This document shows, in pieces, positions 18,089 through 26,336 of a stretch of DNA of 64,000 bases. Every line of letters begins with the position of its first letter. Position 1 is the first letter of the stretch. Under the pieces are notes generated by a model that ran no database searches, was not told where the DNA came from, and saw only the letters and a list, made by a program, of their open reading frames with translations. The position numbers were made by a program, and so were the translations under genes. The DNA lies in contig NZ_BHYK01000014.1 of NCBI RefSeq assembly GCF_003865095.1, positions 60,146 through 124,145 of the forward strand. The letters run 5' to 3'. This DNA comes from Clostridium tagluense (lineage in GTDB: Bacteria; Bacillota; Clostridia; Clostridiales; Clostridiaceae).

Positions 18089-18140
18089 AATTAATCACCC
18101 CTTAATTTCACAATAATTTTATATTTACACTGCCAATAAA

Positions 18141-18494
18141 TTATGTTTCTATTTTGTTATTACATAAGTCTTGAAGTTTACATTTACACAATCTTTCGCA
18201 ATCACTGTTATAACCAGGTAATTGTTTCAATTCTTTTGTTAAATAAGCAAACAAATCAGGTTTTTTTTCTATAAAGCTGTTATCTATTTTGTAATATACC
18301 CATTGTGCTTTTTTGTATCCCTCAAGTATTCCACACTTTTTAAGCGCCGTTAAATGCCTAGAAACATTTGATTGGGTCATATTCAGACACTGCTCAATTT
18401 CACATACGCACATTTCGCCGTCCATAAGGAGTGATAGTATACGAAGTCTATTTTCTTCTGCTAATGCTTTAAATATATCAACCACTATTTTCAC
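18141..18494 (-). CDS. arsR: ArsR-family arsenic repressor
   Basis: 117 residues with a winged helix. The metal site typical of ArsR is present in GEMCVCEIEQCLNM, followed by the recognition helix QSNVSRHLTALKK. A second cysteine cluster closes the protein (CERLCKCKLQDLC). It should repress acr3-arsD-arsA until arsenite or antimonite binds. Shine-Dalgarno CTAGGAGGTG precedes the start. Confidence 0.92.
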   Translation of the reverse strand: MKIVVDIFKALAEENRLRILSLLMDGEMCVCEIEQCLNMTQSNVSRHLTALKKCGILEGYKKAQWVYYKIDNSFIEKKPDLFAYLTKELKQLPGYNSDCERLCKCKLQDLCNNKIET

Positions 18495-18510
18495 CTCCTA
18501 GCGTATTTTT

Positions 18511-18530
18511 ATATACTCATGTACTCATAT
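18511..18530. promoter_or_regulatory. Candidate ArsR operator before arsR
   Basis: ATATACTCATGTACTCATAT, flanked 17 bases downstream by the arsR start. A closely related sequence (ATATGAGTATA) is found upstream of arsC and of the second arsR. Confidence 0.45.
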
Positions 18531-18625
18531 ACTATTCTTTTAAAACAGATTTGTTACTATATTTACTCAACTATTATTAGTTTCTTTTAAACAATTTTCA
18601 GTTAATAATTGATAGATAGGTACCC

Positions 18626-19054
18626 CTACCACACCACTTCTCCACTTAAATCAATTTCATTATTTCCAATTCTTTTCTTTAAATCTTTTATTTTCTCTTC
18701 GATTATTCTTGCTGTCTTTATAAATTCAGCATCAGATTTTCCAGTAGGGTCATCTAGTCCCCAATCTTCTTCATGCCTGTGAGCCATTATTGGACAAACT
18801 ACATTACATCCCATTTTTATTACAATATCAGCTTGTGGGATATCATCAATTAATTTGGATGTGTGAGTTTCATTCATGTCTATTTTATATAAATCCTTTA
18901 TTATTCTCACCGCATCTTGGTTAATTTGAGGCTTAGTTTCAGTACCTGCTGAATAAGATTCAAACACCGCTGATCCAATCATCACTCCCAGTGCTTCTGC
19001 CATCTGTGACCTACAAGAATTGTGAACACATATAAATGCTACTTTGGGCTTCAT
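18626..19054 (-). CDS. arsC: Arsenate reductase ArsC (LMW-phosphatase type)
   Basis: 142 residues. The P-loop ICVHNSCRSQMAEA has the CX5R catalytic motif. Two more cysteines in MGCNVVCPIM (~residue 80-87) are the redox cascade cysteines of thioredoxin-coupled ArsC. The late DDPTGK holds the general acid region. It reduces arsenate to arsenite for export. It lies 131 bases upstream of arsR on the same strand, with its own candidate operator. Confidence 0.92.
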   Translation of the reverse strand: MKPKVAFICVHNSCRSQMAEALGVMIGSAVFESYSAGTETKPQINQDAVRIIKDLYKIDMNETHTSKLIDDIPQADIVIKMGCNVVCPIMAHRHEEDWGLDDPTGKSDAEFIKTARIIEEKIKDLKKRIGNNEIDLSGEVVW

Positions 19055-19110
19055 AAAATAATCCTCCTTTTTGTTATATATAATAATTTTAATCTTAAAA
19101 TATAATTTTA

Positions 19111-19139
19111 ATATTCGTATATTCGCTTATACTCATATG
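19111..19139. promoter_or_regulatory. Candidate ArsR operator before arsC
   Basis: The stretch includes ATATTCGTATATTCG and TATACTCATAT. The second part repeats the motif found before both arsR genes. The rest of 19055-19385 holds no gene. Confidence 0.4.
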
Positions 19140-19339
19140 TTAATGTTAAGTGCCTATTTTGTCAATACCTTATCATAATATCCCCTTCTAAATCCATTAA
19201 TATTACCACACTATTAACTATATTTTAATAATACGTCAATATAAATCTTATGCTTTTATATATGGATGTTTTAGTGTTGTGACCAAATATTCCTTTGTTT
19301 ATATACTCTTTATATATAATGACGTCATAAAAGAAAAAA

Positions 19340-19377
19340 GCACAAATACTTGCCAATTATACTAACAAGATTTGTGT
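19340..19377 (-). terminator. Terminator of the thioredoxin-like gene
   Basis: Imperfect arms ACACAAATCTTG and CAAGTATTTGTGC on the minus strand followed by TTTTTTC. Confidence 0.7.
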
Positions 19378-19385
19378 CCTTTTAA

Positions 19386-19613
19386 TTATAAATATTTCTT
19401 AATTTCCTCAGCTGATGGTACTCTTCCCATTATCTTTACTTTTTCATCAACTACAAGAGCTGGGGTTTTCATAACTCCATAAGCCATTATTTGTTTAAAG
19501 TCTTCAACTTTCTCTATAGTTGCCTCAATACCTAACTCCTCTACTGCCTTTCTTGTGTTTTCCTCTAATTTCTTGCAACTTGAACATCCTGAACCTAAAA
19601 CTTTAATTACCAT
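19386..19613 (-). CDS. Small thioredoxin-like protein (redox-active disulfide)
   Basis: 75 residues from the ATG after AAGGAGGATTTATT. CxxC active site in GSGCSSCKKLEEN, cis-proline motif MKTPALVVDEK. Proteins of this type regularly accompany the membrane permease and ArsR found just upstream, and may reduce or hand on the metalloid. A repeat element (19728-19863) now separates it from the permease gene. Confidence 0.85.
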   Translation of the reverse strand: MVIKVLGSGCSSCKKLEENTRKAVEELGIEATIEKVEDFKQIMAYGVMKTPALVVDEKVKIMGRVPSAEEIKKYL

Positions 19614-19727
19614 AATAAATCCTCCTTGATCTCTATTTGGTAGATACCAACTATTAATTGTTATCCCCATAAATTTATATTATTGTGCAAATGTAGAGCA
19701 CAATTTTATTATATTTTTCTAGTACTA

Positions 19728-19863
19728 AATCATCATCTGCGATGCTGCAATATTAACGACTTCAGAAGGAGATTTAGACTCTTGCTGAAGTTTTTTTATA
19801 TCTTATAGCTTGTAACTCCCACTTATATAAGTGGGATACTTTCCTTCTGAAATGTCGTTAAAC
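19728..19863 (-). repeat. Inverted-end repeat element, copy B
   Basis: The core 19753-19861 (109 bp) is bounded by TTAACGACTTCAGAAGGA and TCCTTCTGAAATGTCGTTAA, near-perfect inverted ends. The central hairpin TCCCACTTATATAAGTGGGA is perfect although its sequence differs from copy A, suggesting that the fold matters. It sits between the permease and thioredoxin genes, and its border supplies the permease stop codon. Confidence 0.78.
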
Positions 19864-20883
19864 TAATAAAAATGAAAACGCATTAAATAAATATCCTATT
19901 ATAACTATACCTGTTGCAACTATAGCCACAAATATGGCTAATAATTTAGGTTTAACAACCTTACTAAGCATAATTATTGATGGAAGTGAAAGAGCAGTTA
20001 CTGCCATCATAAAGGATAATACTGTACCAATTCCTACACCTTTACCAAATAACGCTTCTGCTATTGGTAAGGTTCCGAATATGTCAGCATACATTGGTAT
20101 GCCAACGGCAGTAGCTAGTAATACTGCAAATGGATTGTTATTTCCAACTACAGTTTCTATTATTGATTGAGGTATCCAATTGTGAATTGCAGCTCCAATA
20201 CCCACCCCTATTAAAACATACAGCCAAACCTTATGAAATACATCTTTAACTTGCTCCTTTGAATAAGATATTCGTTCATTTCTTGTCATCCCAATTATTT
20301 CTGCATCCACATTTTCTATCTCTTTCACATAACCTTCTACATACTTTTCAAGCCCTAATTTATCAATAATGCTTCCACCTACTACTGCTAAAATTAGTCC
20401 TACAACAACGTAGGCTATAGCAATTTTCGCACCAAAGAAAGACATTAAAATTAATAATGATGCCAAATCTACTAGTGGTGAAGATATAAGAAATGAAAAA
20501 GTTATTCCAAGGGGTAGTCCTGCTGCGTTAAATCCAATAAATATTGGAATACTAGAGCAACTACAAAATGGTGTAATTGTTCCAAGTAATGCCCCTAGTA
20601 TATTTCCCTTGATACCCTTAATATTTCCAAGAAGTTTTTTTGTTCTTTCTGGTGGAAAATAACTTTGGATATAGGATATAAGGAAAATCAATACTGATAA
20701 CAATATAAATATTTTTATGGTGTCATAAATGAAAAAATGTACACTGCCACCTAATCTTTCTTTAATTGATAACCCGAATACATTTTCTACAAGTCCCTTA
20801 ATAAGATTTGAGAGCCAAGTCATTTTTAAAATCTCATTATTTATCCAACTAAATATTTGTGATATTACATTCATTCTTGTCAC
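19858..20883 (-). CDS. Membrane permease of the ArsP/UPF0718 (DUF318) type
   Basis: 341 residues, ~8-9 membrane segments. The family motif TPFCSCSSIPIF has the cysteines implicated in binding (methyl)arsenicals in ArsP. Also present: PMYADIFGTLP and the GNNNPFAV loop. It should export organoarsenicals or a related metalloid species. The final codon and TAA (GTTTAA) are the first bases of repeat copy B, so the native C-terminus may have been changed by the insertion. It forms an operon with the upstream arsR and downstream thioredoxin. Confidence 0.85.
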   Translation of the reverse strand: MTRMNVISQIFSWINNEILKMTWLSNLIKGLVENVFGLSIKERLGGSVHFFIYDTIKIFILLSVLIFLISYIQSYFPPERTKKLLGNIKGIKGNILGALLGTITPFCSCSSIPIFIGFNAAGLPLGITFSFLISSPLVDLASLLILMSFFGAKIAIAYVVVGLILAVVGGSIIDKLGLEKYVEGYVKEIENVDAEIIGMTRNERISYSKEQVKDVFHKVWLYVLIGVGIGAAIHNWIPQSIIETVVGNNNPFAVLLATAVGIPMYADIFGTLPIAEALFGKGVGIGTVLSFMMAVTALSLPSIIMLSKVVKPKLLAIFVAIVATGIVIIGYLFNAFSFLLV

Positions 20884-20965
20884 CTACCTGTATAATATTT
20901 TTTCATTTATATTGTGAAACTAAATCATACCTTCTCAATTGTTCATTATTTTCCGAAATATATCT

Positions 20966-21334
20966 TTAACTATTAGGATTGCATTTATTTTTAAACATTT
21001 CTGTATACTCATCCCCCTTTTGAAGGTTTTTTAAATCTTTTTTTATGGTATCGTAATCTTCTGAATTTGTAATTATTTTCTCCAATATGTCTTTAAGAAG
21101 CTCATTATCCTTATCTATGTAATAGTATATAAATTGTTCTTGTCTTTCATCTTTTACAAAGCCCATATCGCGAAGTTTACCTAAGTGCTTTGAAATTTTA
21201 GGCTGACCTTCTTCTAGTATTCCTTGAATTTGGCATACACAAAGTTTTTTATGATATAGAAGCACCAAAATTCTCATACGTGTTTCATCAGATAACACTT
21301 TAAATAAGTTCAATAATTTTTCCATCCGTTTCAC
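20966..21334 (-). CDS. Second ArsR-family repressor
   Basis: 122 residues, winged helix. The metal-binding stretch is KKLCVCQIQGILEEGQPK and the recognition helix follows (KISKHLGKLRDMG). It is only distantly like the arsR at 18141 and probably controls the permease-thioredoxin operon directly downstream. Confidence 0.88.
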   Translation of the reverse strand: MKRMEKLLNLFKVLSDETRMRILVLLYHKKLCVCQIQGILEEGQPKISKHLGKLRDMGFVKDERQEQFIYYYIDKDNELLKDILEKIITNSEDYDTIKKDLKNLQKGDEYTEMFKNKCNPNS

Positions 21335-21361
21335 ATCCTTTAAAGCAAATAATAATATATA

Positions 21362-21393
21362 ATATATCCATATGGGTATATGAGTATAATATT
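21362..21393. promoter_or_regulatory. Candidate ArsR operator before the second arsR
   Basis: Contains CATATGGGTATATGAGTATA, sharing ATATGAGTATA with the sites at 18511 and 19111. It lies 28 bases upstream of the ATG. Confidence 0.4.
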
Positions 21394-21425
21394 CCTAAGT
21401 GATCCCTTTGTCAACTGCTTTTGAA

Positions 21426-21441
21426 AAAAAGTGCCACCCAA
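21426..21441. repeat. Dispersed palindrome, half copy
   Basis: Only one arm, AAAAAGTGCCACCCA, remains. It lies between the divergent arsR and DUF1003 genes. Confidence 0.4.
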
Positions 21442-21569
21442 ATTAACCATCTATTTATAAAATGGGAAGTATAGTATAATAACTTAAATAAAGTCATGAA
21501 CCATAACCTATTTTTATTTTAAATCAAATTGTATATACATTTTAAAGTTATATAAGGAGGAATATTTAC

Positions 21570-22106
21570 ATGGAAAATGAAAAAGAAAAATCAGATACCG
21601 AAAAAATCGTAAATGAAATATTAGAACAAGGAGAAATTTTTAACGATATTGAAGAAGAACTACTACATGAATTAATTGGAAATAAAATATCCAAAGATAA
21701 CGTGATTGCTCATGCACAGACTCTTACTTTCGGAAATAAAATGGCTGATAAAATAGCTGCATCAGTAGGAAGCTGGAGTTTTATAATAATCGCATTATCA
21801 ATTATAGCAATATGGATAGTATTAAATTCCATGTTCAAAAATTTATTTGACCCGTTTCCATTTATACTTCTTAATCTAGTGCTGTCTTGCACTGCCGCTA
21901 TACAAGCTCCTGTAATCATGATGAGTCAGAATAGACAGGAAGATAAGGATAGAATAAAATCAACAAATGATTATAAAATAAATCTTAAATCTGAATTAAT
22001 AATTCAAGATTTGCATAAGAAAATGGATATATTAATTCAAAATCAAAAAATATTAGTGGAGAATCAATCTAAAATGGTAGAATACATTGATAGTTTACCA
22101 AAATAA
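21570..22106 (+). CDS. DUF1003 membrane protein
   Basis: 178 residues. A charged N-terminal region is followed by the DUF1003 core: GNKMADKIAASVGSWSFI, two hydrophobic segments (~residues 65-85 and 95-115), then ANQAPVIMMSQNRQ-like sequence (AIQAPVIMMSQNRQED). The C-terminal ~50 residues look coiled. Its function is unknown. Strong Shine-Dalgarno (TAAGGAGGAATA). It stands alone on the plus strand. Confidence 0.8.
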   Translation: MENEKEKSDTEKIVNEILEQGEIFNDIEEELLHELIGNKISKDNVIAHAQTLTFGNKMADKIAASVGSWSFIIIALSIIAIWIVLNSMFKNLFDPFPFILLNLVLSCTAAIQAPVIMMSQNRQEDKDRIKSTNDYKINLKSELIIQDLHKKMDILIQNQKILVENQSKMVEYIDSLPK

Positions 22107-22135
22107 AGTGCCATCCACATGGCAAGTGGCAAGTT
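22106..22135. repeat. Dispersed palindrome, copy with duplicated arm
   Basis: GTGCCATCCACATGGCAAG followed by a second TGGCAAGTT arm. It begins at the last base of the DUF1003 stop codon. Confidence 0.6.
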
Positions 22136-22198
22136 GTATAATTTCACTGTTTTATTTAAAATCAATTTAGAAATTAATAATCATTTTATAAATAAAAT

Positions 22199-22239
22199 AA
22201 TGGGAAATGGATTATCTTATTAATAATCCATTTCCCATT
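22199..22239. terminator. Terminator of rubrerythrin
   Basis: AATGGGAAATGGATTAT and its exact complement around a 7-base loop. It can serve both DUF1003 (plus) and rubrerythrin (minus). Confidence 0.88.
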
Positions 22240-22256
22240 CTTATATCTACCTTATA

Positions 22257-22841
22257 TTAATAATTTTCAGCTAATATCTCAAAGTATGCTTTTGGATGTG
22301 CACAGGCTGGGCAAATTTCTGGAGCACTTTTTCCCTCAAAAATATAACCACAGTTGCTACATATCCAATTAACTGCTGTATCTTTATTGAATACTGAATT
22401 ATTTTCTATATTGCTTAATAATTGTCTATATCTTTCGTCATGATGCTTTTCAACCTCAATAATTTTTCTGTAAACAAAGGCAACATCAGCAAATCCTTCT
22501 TCCTCTGCAACTCTTGCAAATTCTGGATAAAGCTCTGACCATTCTTCTTTTTCTCCATTTGCTGCCCACAATAAATTTGACTTAGTATCTGATAGTCCTA
22601 CAGGATATGTAGCATTAATTTCTACCACTTCTCCATTTAAACTTGTGCTTAAAAATTTAAAAAATCTTTCAGCATGCTCTTTCTCATTGCCTGCTGTTTC
22701 TGTGAATATATTAGATATTTGTACATATCCCTCTTTTTTCGCTACAGACGCATAATAAGTATATCTATTCCTAGCTTGTGATTCACCTGCGAATGATTTC
22801 ATTAGATTTTCAGCTGTTTTTGTACCTTTTAACATTTTCAT
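22257..22841 (-). CDS. rbr: Rubrerythrin
   Basis: 194 residues. The N-terminal ferritin-like four-helix domain has di-iron ligands in FAGESQARNRY, NEKEHAE and the later EVEKHHDERY. The C-terminal rubredoxin-like domain has two CxxC pairs, CSNCGY and CPACAHP. It reduces hydrogen peroxide with electrons from NADH-linked rubredoxin-type carriers and is a main peroxide defence of anaerobes. Its Shine-Dalgarno is AAAGAAGGAGG. Confidence 0.95.
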   Translation of the reverse strand: MKMLKGTKTAENLMKSFAGESQARNRYTYYASVAKKEGYVQISNIFTETAGNEKEHAERFFKFLSTSLNGEVVEINATYPVGLSDTKSNLLWAANGEKEEWSELYPEFARVAEEEGFADVAFVYRKIIEVEKHHDERYRQLLSNIENNSVFNKDTAVNWICSNCGYIFEGKSAPEICPACAHPKAYFEILAENY

Positions 22842-22948
22842 AAAATGCCTCCTTCTTTCTCCTAAGAGAAAATAATTGTGTATACTAAAGTATTCTATAA
22901 ATGATATAGGTTTCCTCTTTTAAGGCATCTTATTTTAAAAAAACTTGC

Positions 22949-23002
22949 CACTTAAAAGTGAGTTCACACTTAAAAGTGAGTTCACACTTGAAAGTGAGTT
23001 TA
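22949..23002. repeat. Three tandem 18-bp units
   Basis: CACTTAAAAGTGAGTTCA occurs twice exactly and a third time with two changes. Each unit contains a palindrome (CACTTAAAAGTG). The array begins inside an AACTTGCCAC arm of the dispersed palindrome. Confidence 0.85.
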
Positions 23003-23019
23003 CCTTGTATCTAATTTAT

Positions 23020-23043
23020 AAAGTGCCACGTAGGTGGCACTTT
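23020..23043 (-). terminator. Dispersed palindrome acting as metNIQ terminator
   Basis: AAAGTGCCAC / GTGGCACTTT arms, perfect, 17 bases past the metQ stop. Both strands give a stem followed by T-rich sequence. Confidence 0.65.
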
Positions 23044-23059
23044 ATTTCTAAGCTGGTGC

Positions 23060-23878
23060 CTAAAACGTTGGAATTATATTTCCTTTATATTTATCCTGGA
23101 TGAATTTTTTAACTTCTGGAGAAGTTAATGCCTTTGAAAGTGCCTGTATGTAGGGTTTAGTTTTATCTTCACTTCTAACTGCAAGCACATTTGCATAAGG
23201 AGAATCTTTTGATTCAATTGCTAGTGAATCCGCTTCTGGATTTAATTTAGCCTCTATAGCAAAATTTGAATTTATAACCGCTGCGTCCACATCTTTTAAT
23301 ATCCTTGGAAGTTGAGGCGCATCTAGTTCAGTTATTTTAAGTTTTTTTGTATTTTCTGTGATATCAAGTTTTGAAATAAGTTCACCACTTTTTAATTTTA
23401 TGAGTCCAGCATTTTCAAGTACTCTAAGTGCTCTTGCTCCATTTGTAGGATCACTTGGAATAGCTATTTCAGCACCATCTTTTAAATCACTGAGTTTTTT
23501 ATATTTACTAGAATACACGCCCATAGGTTCTAGATGAACCTTTACAGTATAGTCAAGTTTTAGATTTTTTTCTTTACTAAAAGATTGCAAATAAGGTACA
23601 TGTTGAAAGAAATTAGCATCTATTTGTCCTTCAGCTAGCGCGGTGTTTGGTGTTACATAGTCAGTAAATTCTACTATTTCAAGTGTATATCCTTCTTTTG
23701 CAAGGATTGGCGCTGCTACCTCTAATATCTCTTTATGAGGCACAGGTGAAGCACCTACTTTTATGATTTTTTTCTCAGGTGCTACCTTTGCAGGTGCAGC
23801 CACTTCTTTTTTTGCTCCACAACCACTTACTGTTAAGATTACAACTATTGTTAATAATACAGTTAATATTTTTTTCAT
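23060..23878 (-). CDS. metQ: Methionine-binding lipoprotein MetQ (NlpA family)
   Basis: 272 residues. Lipoprotein signal peptide with lipobox VSGC at ~residues 17-20, then the NlpA fold: KVGASPVPHKEILE, NTALAEGQIDANFFQHVPYL and PSDPTNGARALRVLE. It captures D/L-methionine outside the membrane for MetNI. It is the last gene of the operon, 82 bases after metI. Confidence 0.92.
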   Translation of the reverse strand: MKKILTVLLTIVVILTVSGCGAKKEVAAPAKVAPEKKIIKVGASPVPHKEILEVAAPILAKEGYTLEIVEFTDYVTPNTALAEGQIDANFFQHVPYLQSFSKEKNLKLDYTVKVHLEPMGVYSSKYKKLSDLKDGAEIAIPSDPTNGARALRVLENAGLIKLKSGELISKLDITENTKKLKITELDAPQLPRILKDVDAAVINSNFAIEAKLNPEADSLAIESKDSPYANVLAVRSEDKTKPYIQALSKALTSPEVKKFIQDKYKGNIIPTF

Positions 23879-23960
23879 TTTTAATTTTCCCCCTCGTATT
23901 TCTGTGGTGTAGATAACAATTATTAATTGTTATCCCCCTCGCATTTGTATAATTTAAGAT

Positions 23961-24605
23961 TTATCTAATCATTTTTCTGTACAATAAATTTCCTAAGGCT
24001 TGAATAATTTGCACAACTACAATTAAAATAATTACAGTGTATATCATAATGTCTGTTTTAAATCTATAGTAGCCATATTTTACTGCTACATCTCCCAGGC
24101 CACCGCCACCAATTGTCCCAGCCATAGCTGAGTAACCTATAATATTTATTATAGTTAAAGTAACTCCAAGAACTATAGATGGCATTGCCTCTTTTACCAT
24201 AACCCTAAATATAATTTGATAGGTTTTTGCACCAACAGATTTAGCCGCTTCAATGATTCCGTAATCAACCTCCAGTAGTGCAGATTCTATTATTCTTGCG
24301 GCAAAAGGAGCTGCTCCTAAAGTTAATGGAACTATAGCTGCATTAGTACCTATGGTTGTTCCAACAATAAGTTTGGTTAAAGGGAATATAGATATCATTA
24401 ATATAATAAACGGAAAAGAACGAAGTATATTTACTACTAAGTTTAAGCTTTTATAAATTAGAACATTTGGCCTTAGCCCTTTAGGACTACTTATAATAAG
24501 CCCCACCGCTGCAATAAACCCTAAAATAACCGTAAAAATTGTAGACACCCCTACCATATATATTGTGTCTAAAAGTGCAGGTAGTAAAACATCTTTAAAT
24601 AGCAT
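23961..24605 (-). CDS. metI: Methionine ABC transporter permease MetI
   Basis: 214 residues, five membrane segments, with the EAA loop ESALLEVDYGIIEAAKSVGA that contacts the ATPase. The final segment GYSAMAGTIGGGGLGDVA is typical of MetI. Its ATG follows the metN TAA directly. Confidence 0.93.
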   Translation of the reverse strand: MLFKDVLLPALLDTIYMVGVSTIFTVILGFIAAVGLIISSPKGLRPNVLIYKSLNLVVNILRSFPFIILMISIFPLTKLIVGTTIGTNAAIVPLTLGAAPFAARIIESALLEVDYGIIEAAKSVGAKTYQIIFRVMVKEAMPSIVLGVTLTIINIIGYSAMAGTIGGGGLGDVAVKYGYYRFKTDIMIYTVIILIVVVQIIQALGNLLYRKMIR

Positions 24606-25604
24606 TTATATTCCCCCCTCCTTATATTCATCCTTCTTCAATAAACAATTAATAAGCTCCCATTCTATAGATTTTTCATCTAAATATTTTAATATTTTTT
24701 CCCTATTTTCATCACTTGCATTTATTATAAGACTTCCCATTACATTATCTCTGAATTTTTCAAGCCTGCCCCATACTATTGAAAAATCTACATTTAACTC
24801 CCTGGCTATGGAAGTTATTACGCAACTCTGGCTAATTTCTTTCGGAAAAAATATTTTAATGTTATGCCCTGTACTAGGTAATAATTCTTCCTCTCCTATA
24901 AGTGTTTTCATTTCACTTGTTGGTCTAATAAATAATTCATCTGTAATACCGCTACTTTTAATCTCACCTCCTTCTAAAAGAATAAATTTATTACAAATCT
25001 CTTTTACCACCTCCATTTGATGTGTAACCACGATAATTGTTATATTAAATTTGTTATTGATATCTCTTAAAAGCTCCAATATAGATTTTGTAGTTTTAGG
25101 ATCTAATGCAGAGGTAGCTTCATCACAAAGTAATATTTTCGGATTAAGTGCCAATGCTCTTGCAATTCCAACTCTTTGCTTTTGTCCTCCGCTAAGTTCG
25201 CGTATATTGCTATTTACTTTATCATTAAGTCCAACTAATTCTATTAAGCTATCTACTCTTTTTTTTATAAGACTTTTATCAGTTCCCCATACTTCCAGTG
25301 GAAATGCTATATTTTCAAAAACATTTTTTCTGTTAATCAAATTGAAGCTTTGAAATATAATACCTACATTTTTTCTAAATTCCCTAAGCTCTTTTGAACT
25401 TAACTGCTTTACTTCTTTGCCCATTATATTAATGCTACCTGTATCATAGGATTCAAGCCCATTAAAACATCTAAGTAAAGTGGATTTGCCAGCACCACTG
25501 TGGCCAATCACTCCATAAATATCGCCTTCCTCCACTGTAAAAGAAACACTACTTAATACTTTCTCATTGGAAAAACTTTTACTTACGTCACAAACTTTAA
25601 TCAT
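24606..25604 (-). CDS. metN: Methionine ABC transporter ATPase MetN
   Basis: 332 residues. Walker A GHSGAGKSTLLR (~33-44), Q-loop FQSFNL, signature LSGGQKQRVGIARAL, Walker B ILLCDEATSALD, switch histidine VVTHQ. Residues ~250-325 form the C-terminal NIL domain that binds methionine and inhibits transport. It is the first gene of metNIQ and lies behind two SAM riboswitches. Confidence 0.94.
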   Translation of the reverse strand: MIKVCDVSKSFSNEKVLSSVSFTVEEGDIYGVIGHSGAGKSTLLRCFNGLESYDTGSINIMGKEVKQLSSKELREFRKNVGIIFQSFNLINRKNVFENIAFPLEVWGTDKSLIKKRVDSLIELVGLNDKVNSNIRELSGGQKQRVGIARALALNPKILLCDEATSALDPKTTKSILELLRDINNKFNITIIVVTHQMEVVKEICNKFILLEGGEIKSSGITDELFIRPTSEMKTLIGEEELLPSTGHNIKIFFPKEISQSCVITSIARELNVDFSIVWGRLEKFRDNVMGSLIINASDENREKILKYLDEKSIEWELINCLLKKDEYKEGGI

Positions 25605-25683
25605 AAAACCTCATCTCCTCTTCATAACTTATTATTTTTTTTATTGCAATTATCGCTACTCGAAATTATTTTTCTAAAAAAAA

Positions 25684-25711
25684 TAGAACCCAAGAATAAA
25701 CTTGGGCTCTA
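25684..25711 (-). terminator. Terminator of the metN-proximal riboswitch
   Basis: Perfect arms TAGAACCCAAG / CTTGGGCTCTA with a T run on the minus strand (poly-A 25676-25683 on plus). It is the expression platform of the adjacent S-box. Confidence 0.9.
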
Positions 25712-25720
25712 ATGCCAAAC

Positions 25721-25830
25721 TTATTCTTATCTCACAGCAATACTGCAGGATTTAACACCATGTATCATATATGATACTGGTTGTCGGGTTTCATAGGGCC
25801 AGTCCCTCCACCTCTCTTGATAAGAGAATA
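25721..25830 (-). promoter_or_regulatory. SAM-I (S-box) riboswitch, proximal copy
   Basis: On the minus strand the S-box landmarks follow in order: CTTATCAAGAGAGGTGGAGG, GACTGGCCCTATGA, AACCCGACAACC, GGTGTTAAATCCTGCAG and the closing GAGATAAGAA that pairs with the 5' end (P1). SAM binding stabilises P1 and lets the downstream terminator form, so methionine import shuts off when SAM is plentiful. Confidence 0.95.
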
Positions 25831-25861
25831 TTAAATTTTATTTCAAACTTATTTTAAAAAC

Positions 25862-25899
25862 AAAAAACCTCTCCCATCAGTATAAATGATGAAAGAGGT
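25862..25899 (-). terminator. Terminator of the distal riboswitch
   Basis: Arms ACCTCTTTCATCA / TGATGGGAGAGGT then TTTTTTG. It lies between the two aptamers. Confidence 0.9.
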
Positions 25900-25916
25900 A
25901 TAAAATTACAAGGCAC

Positions 25917-26039
25917 CTCTCTCATCTTCCGCCAATTTCTAAGGAACTTAGCGCAGGAATTAGCACCTTTTCAGACTAATGATATCTGACGGTTGCCGAG
26001 GTGTCATAGGGCCAGTCCCTCTACCTCTCTTGATGAGAA
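25917..26039 (-). promoter_or_regulatory. SAM-I (S-box) riboswitch, distal copy
   Basis: Complete S-box: CTCATCAAGAGAGGTAGAGG, GACTGGCCCTATGA, CTCGGCAACC, AAGGTGCTAATTCCTGC and closing GATGAGAG. It has a longer variable stem than the proximal copy, and CACCTCGGC replaces the usual AACCCGGC. It is the first element of the transcript, with its own terminator. Confidence 0.93.
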
Positions 26040-26064
26040 TTAATTGATTTATTAAATTAAAGTT

Positions 26065-26093
26065 ATATTATCACCATTTGGAGGAAATGTAAA
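26065..26093 (-). promoter_or_regulatory. Promoter of the riboswitch-metNIQ transcript
   Basis: On the minus strand: TTTACA, a 17-base spacer, TAATAT. It lies about 25 bases before the distal aptamer. Confidence 0.65.
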
Positions 26094-26336
26094 GGTATTT
26101 TTTATTTTTTATTATTGCAATTGCTTCTCCAATTTCTTCAATCATATAAAGTATGGAAATTTTACCTTGAGATGCAAACTTCATGGGAATTTACGTAAAC
26201 AAACTTTACAACATGCTATAATTATAGTTAATAGAGGTACTAAGCAATTTGAAACGCGGCATAGATTAGCTAAACAACAAAAATTGTAAGAATAAAAAAT
26301 AGGAAATTAAAAGAATAATTTGGAATGAGGTTAAAT

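Noticed and set aside
22949..23002. CRISPR-like array
   Set aside because: Units are directly adjacent without spacers; it is a plain tandem repeat and no cas gene is near.
25051..25353. Plus-strand ORF opposite metN
   Set aside because: Shadow of a strongly coding frame; no ribosome site and no family features.
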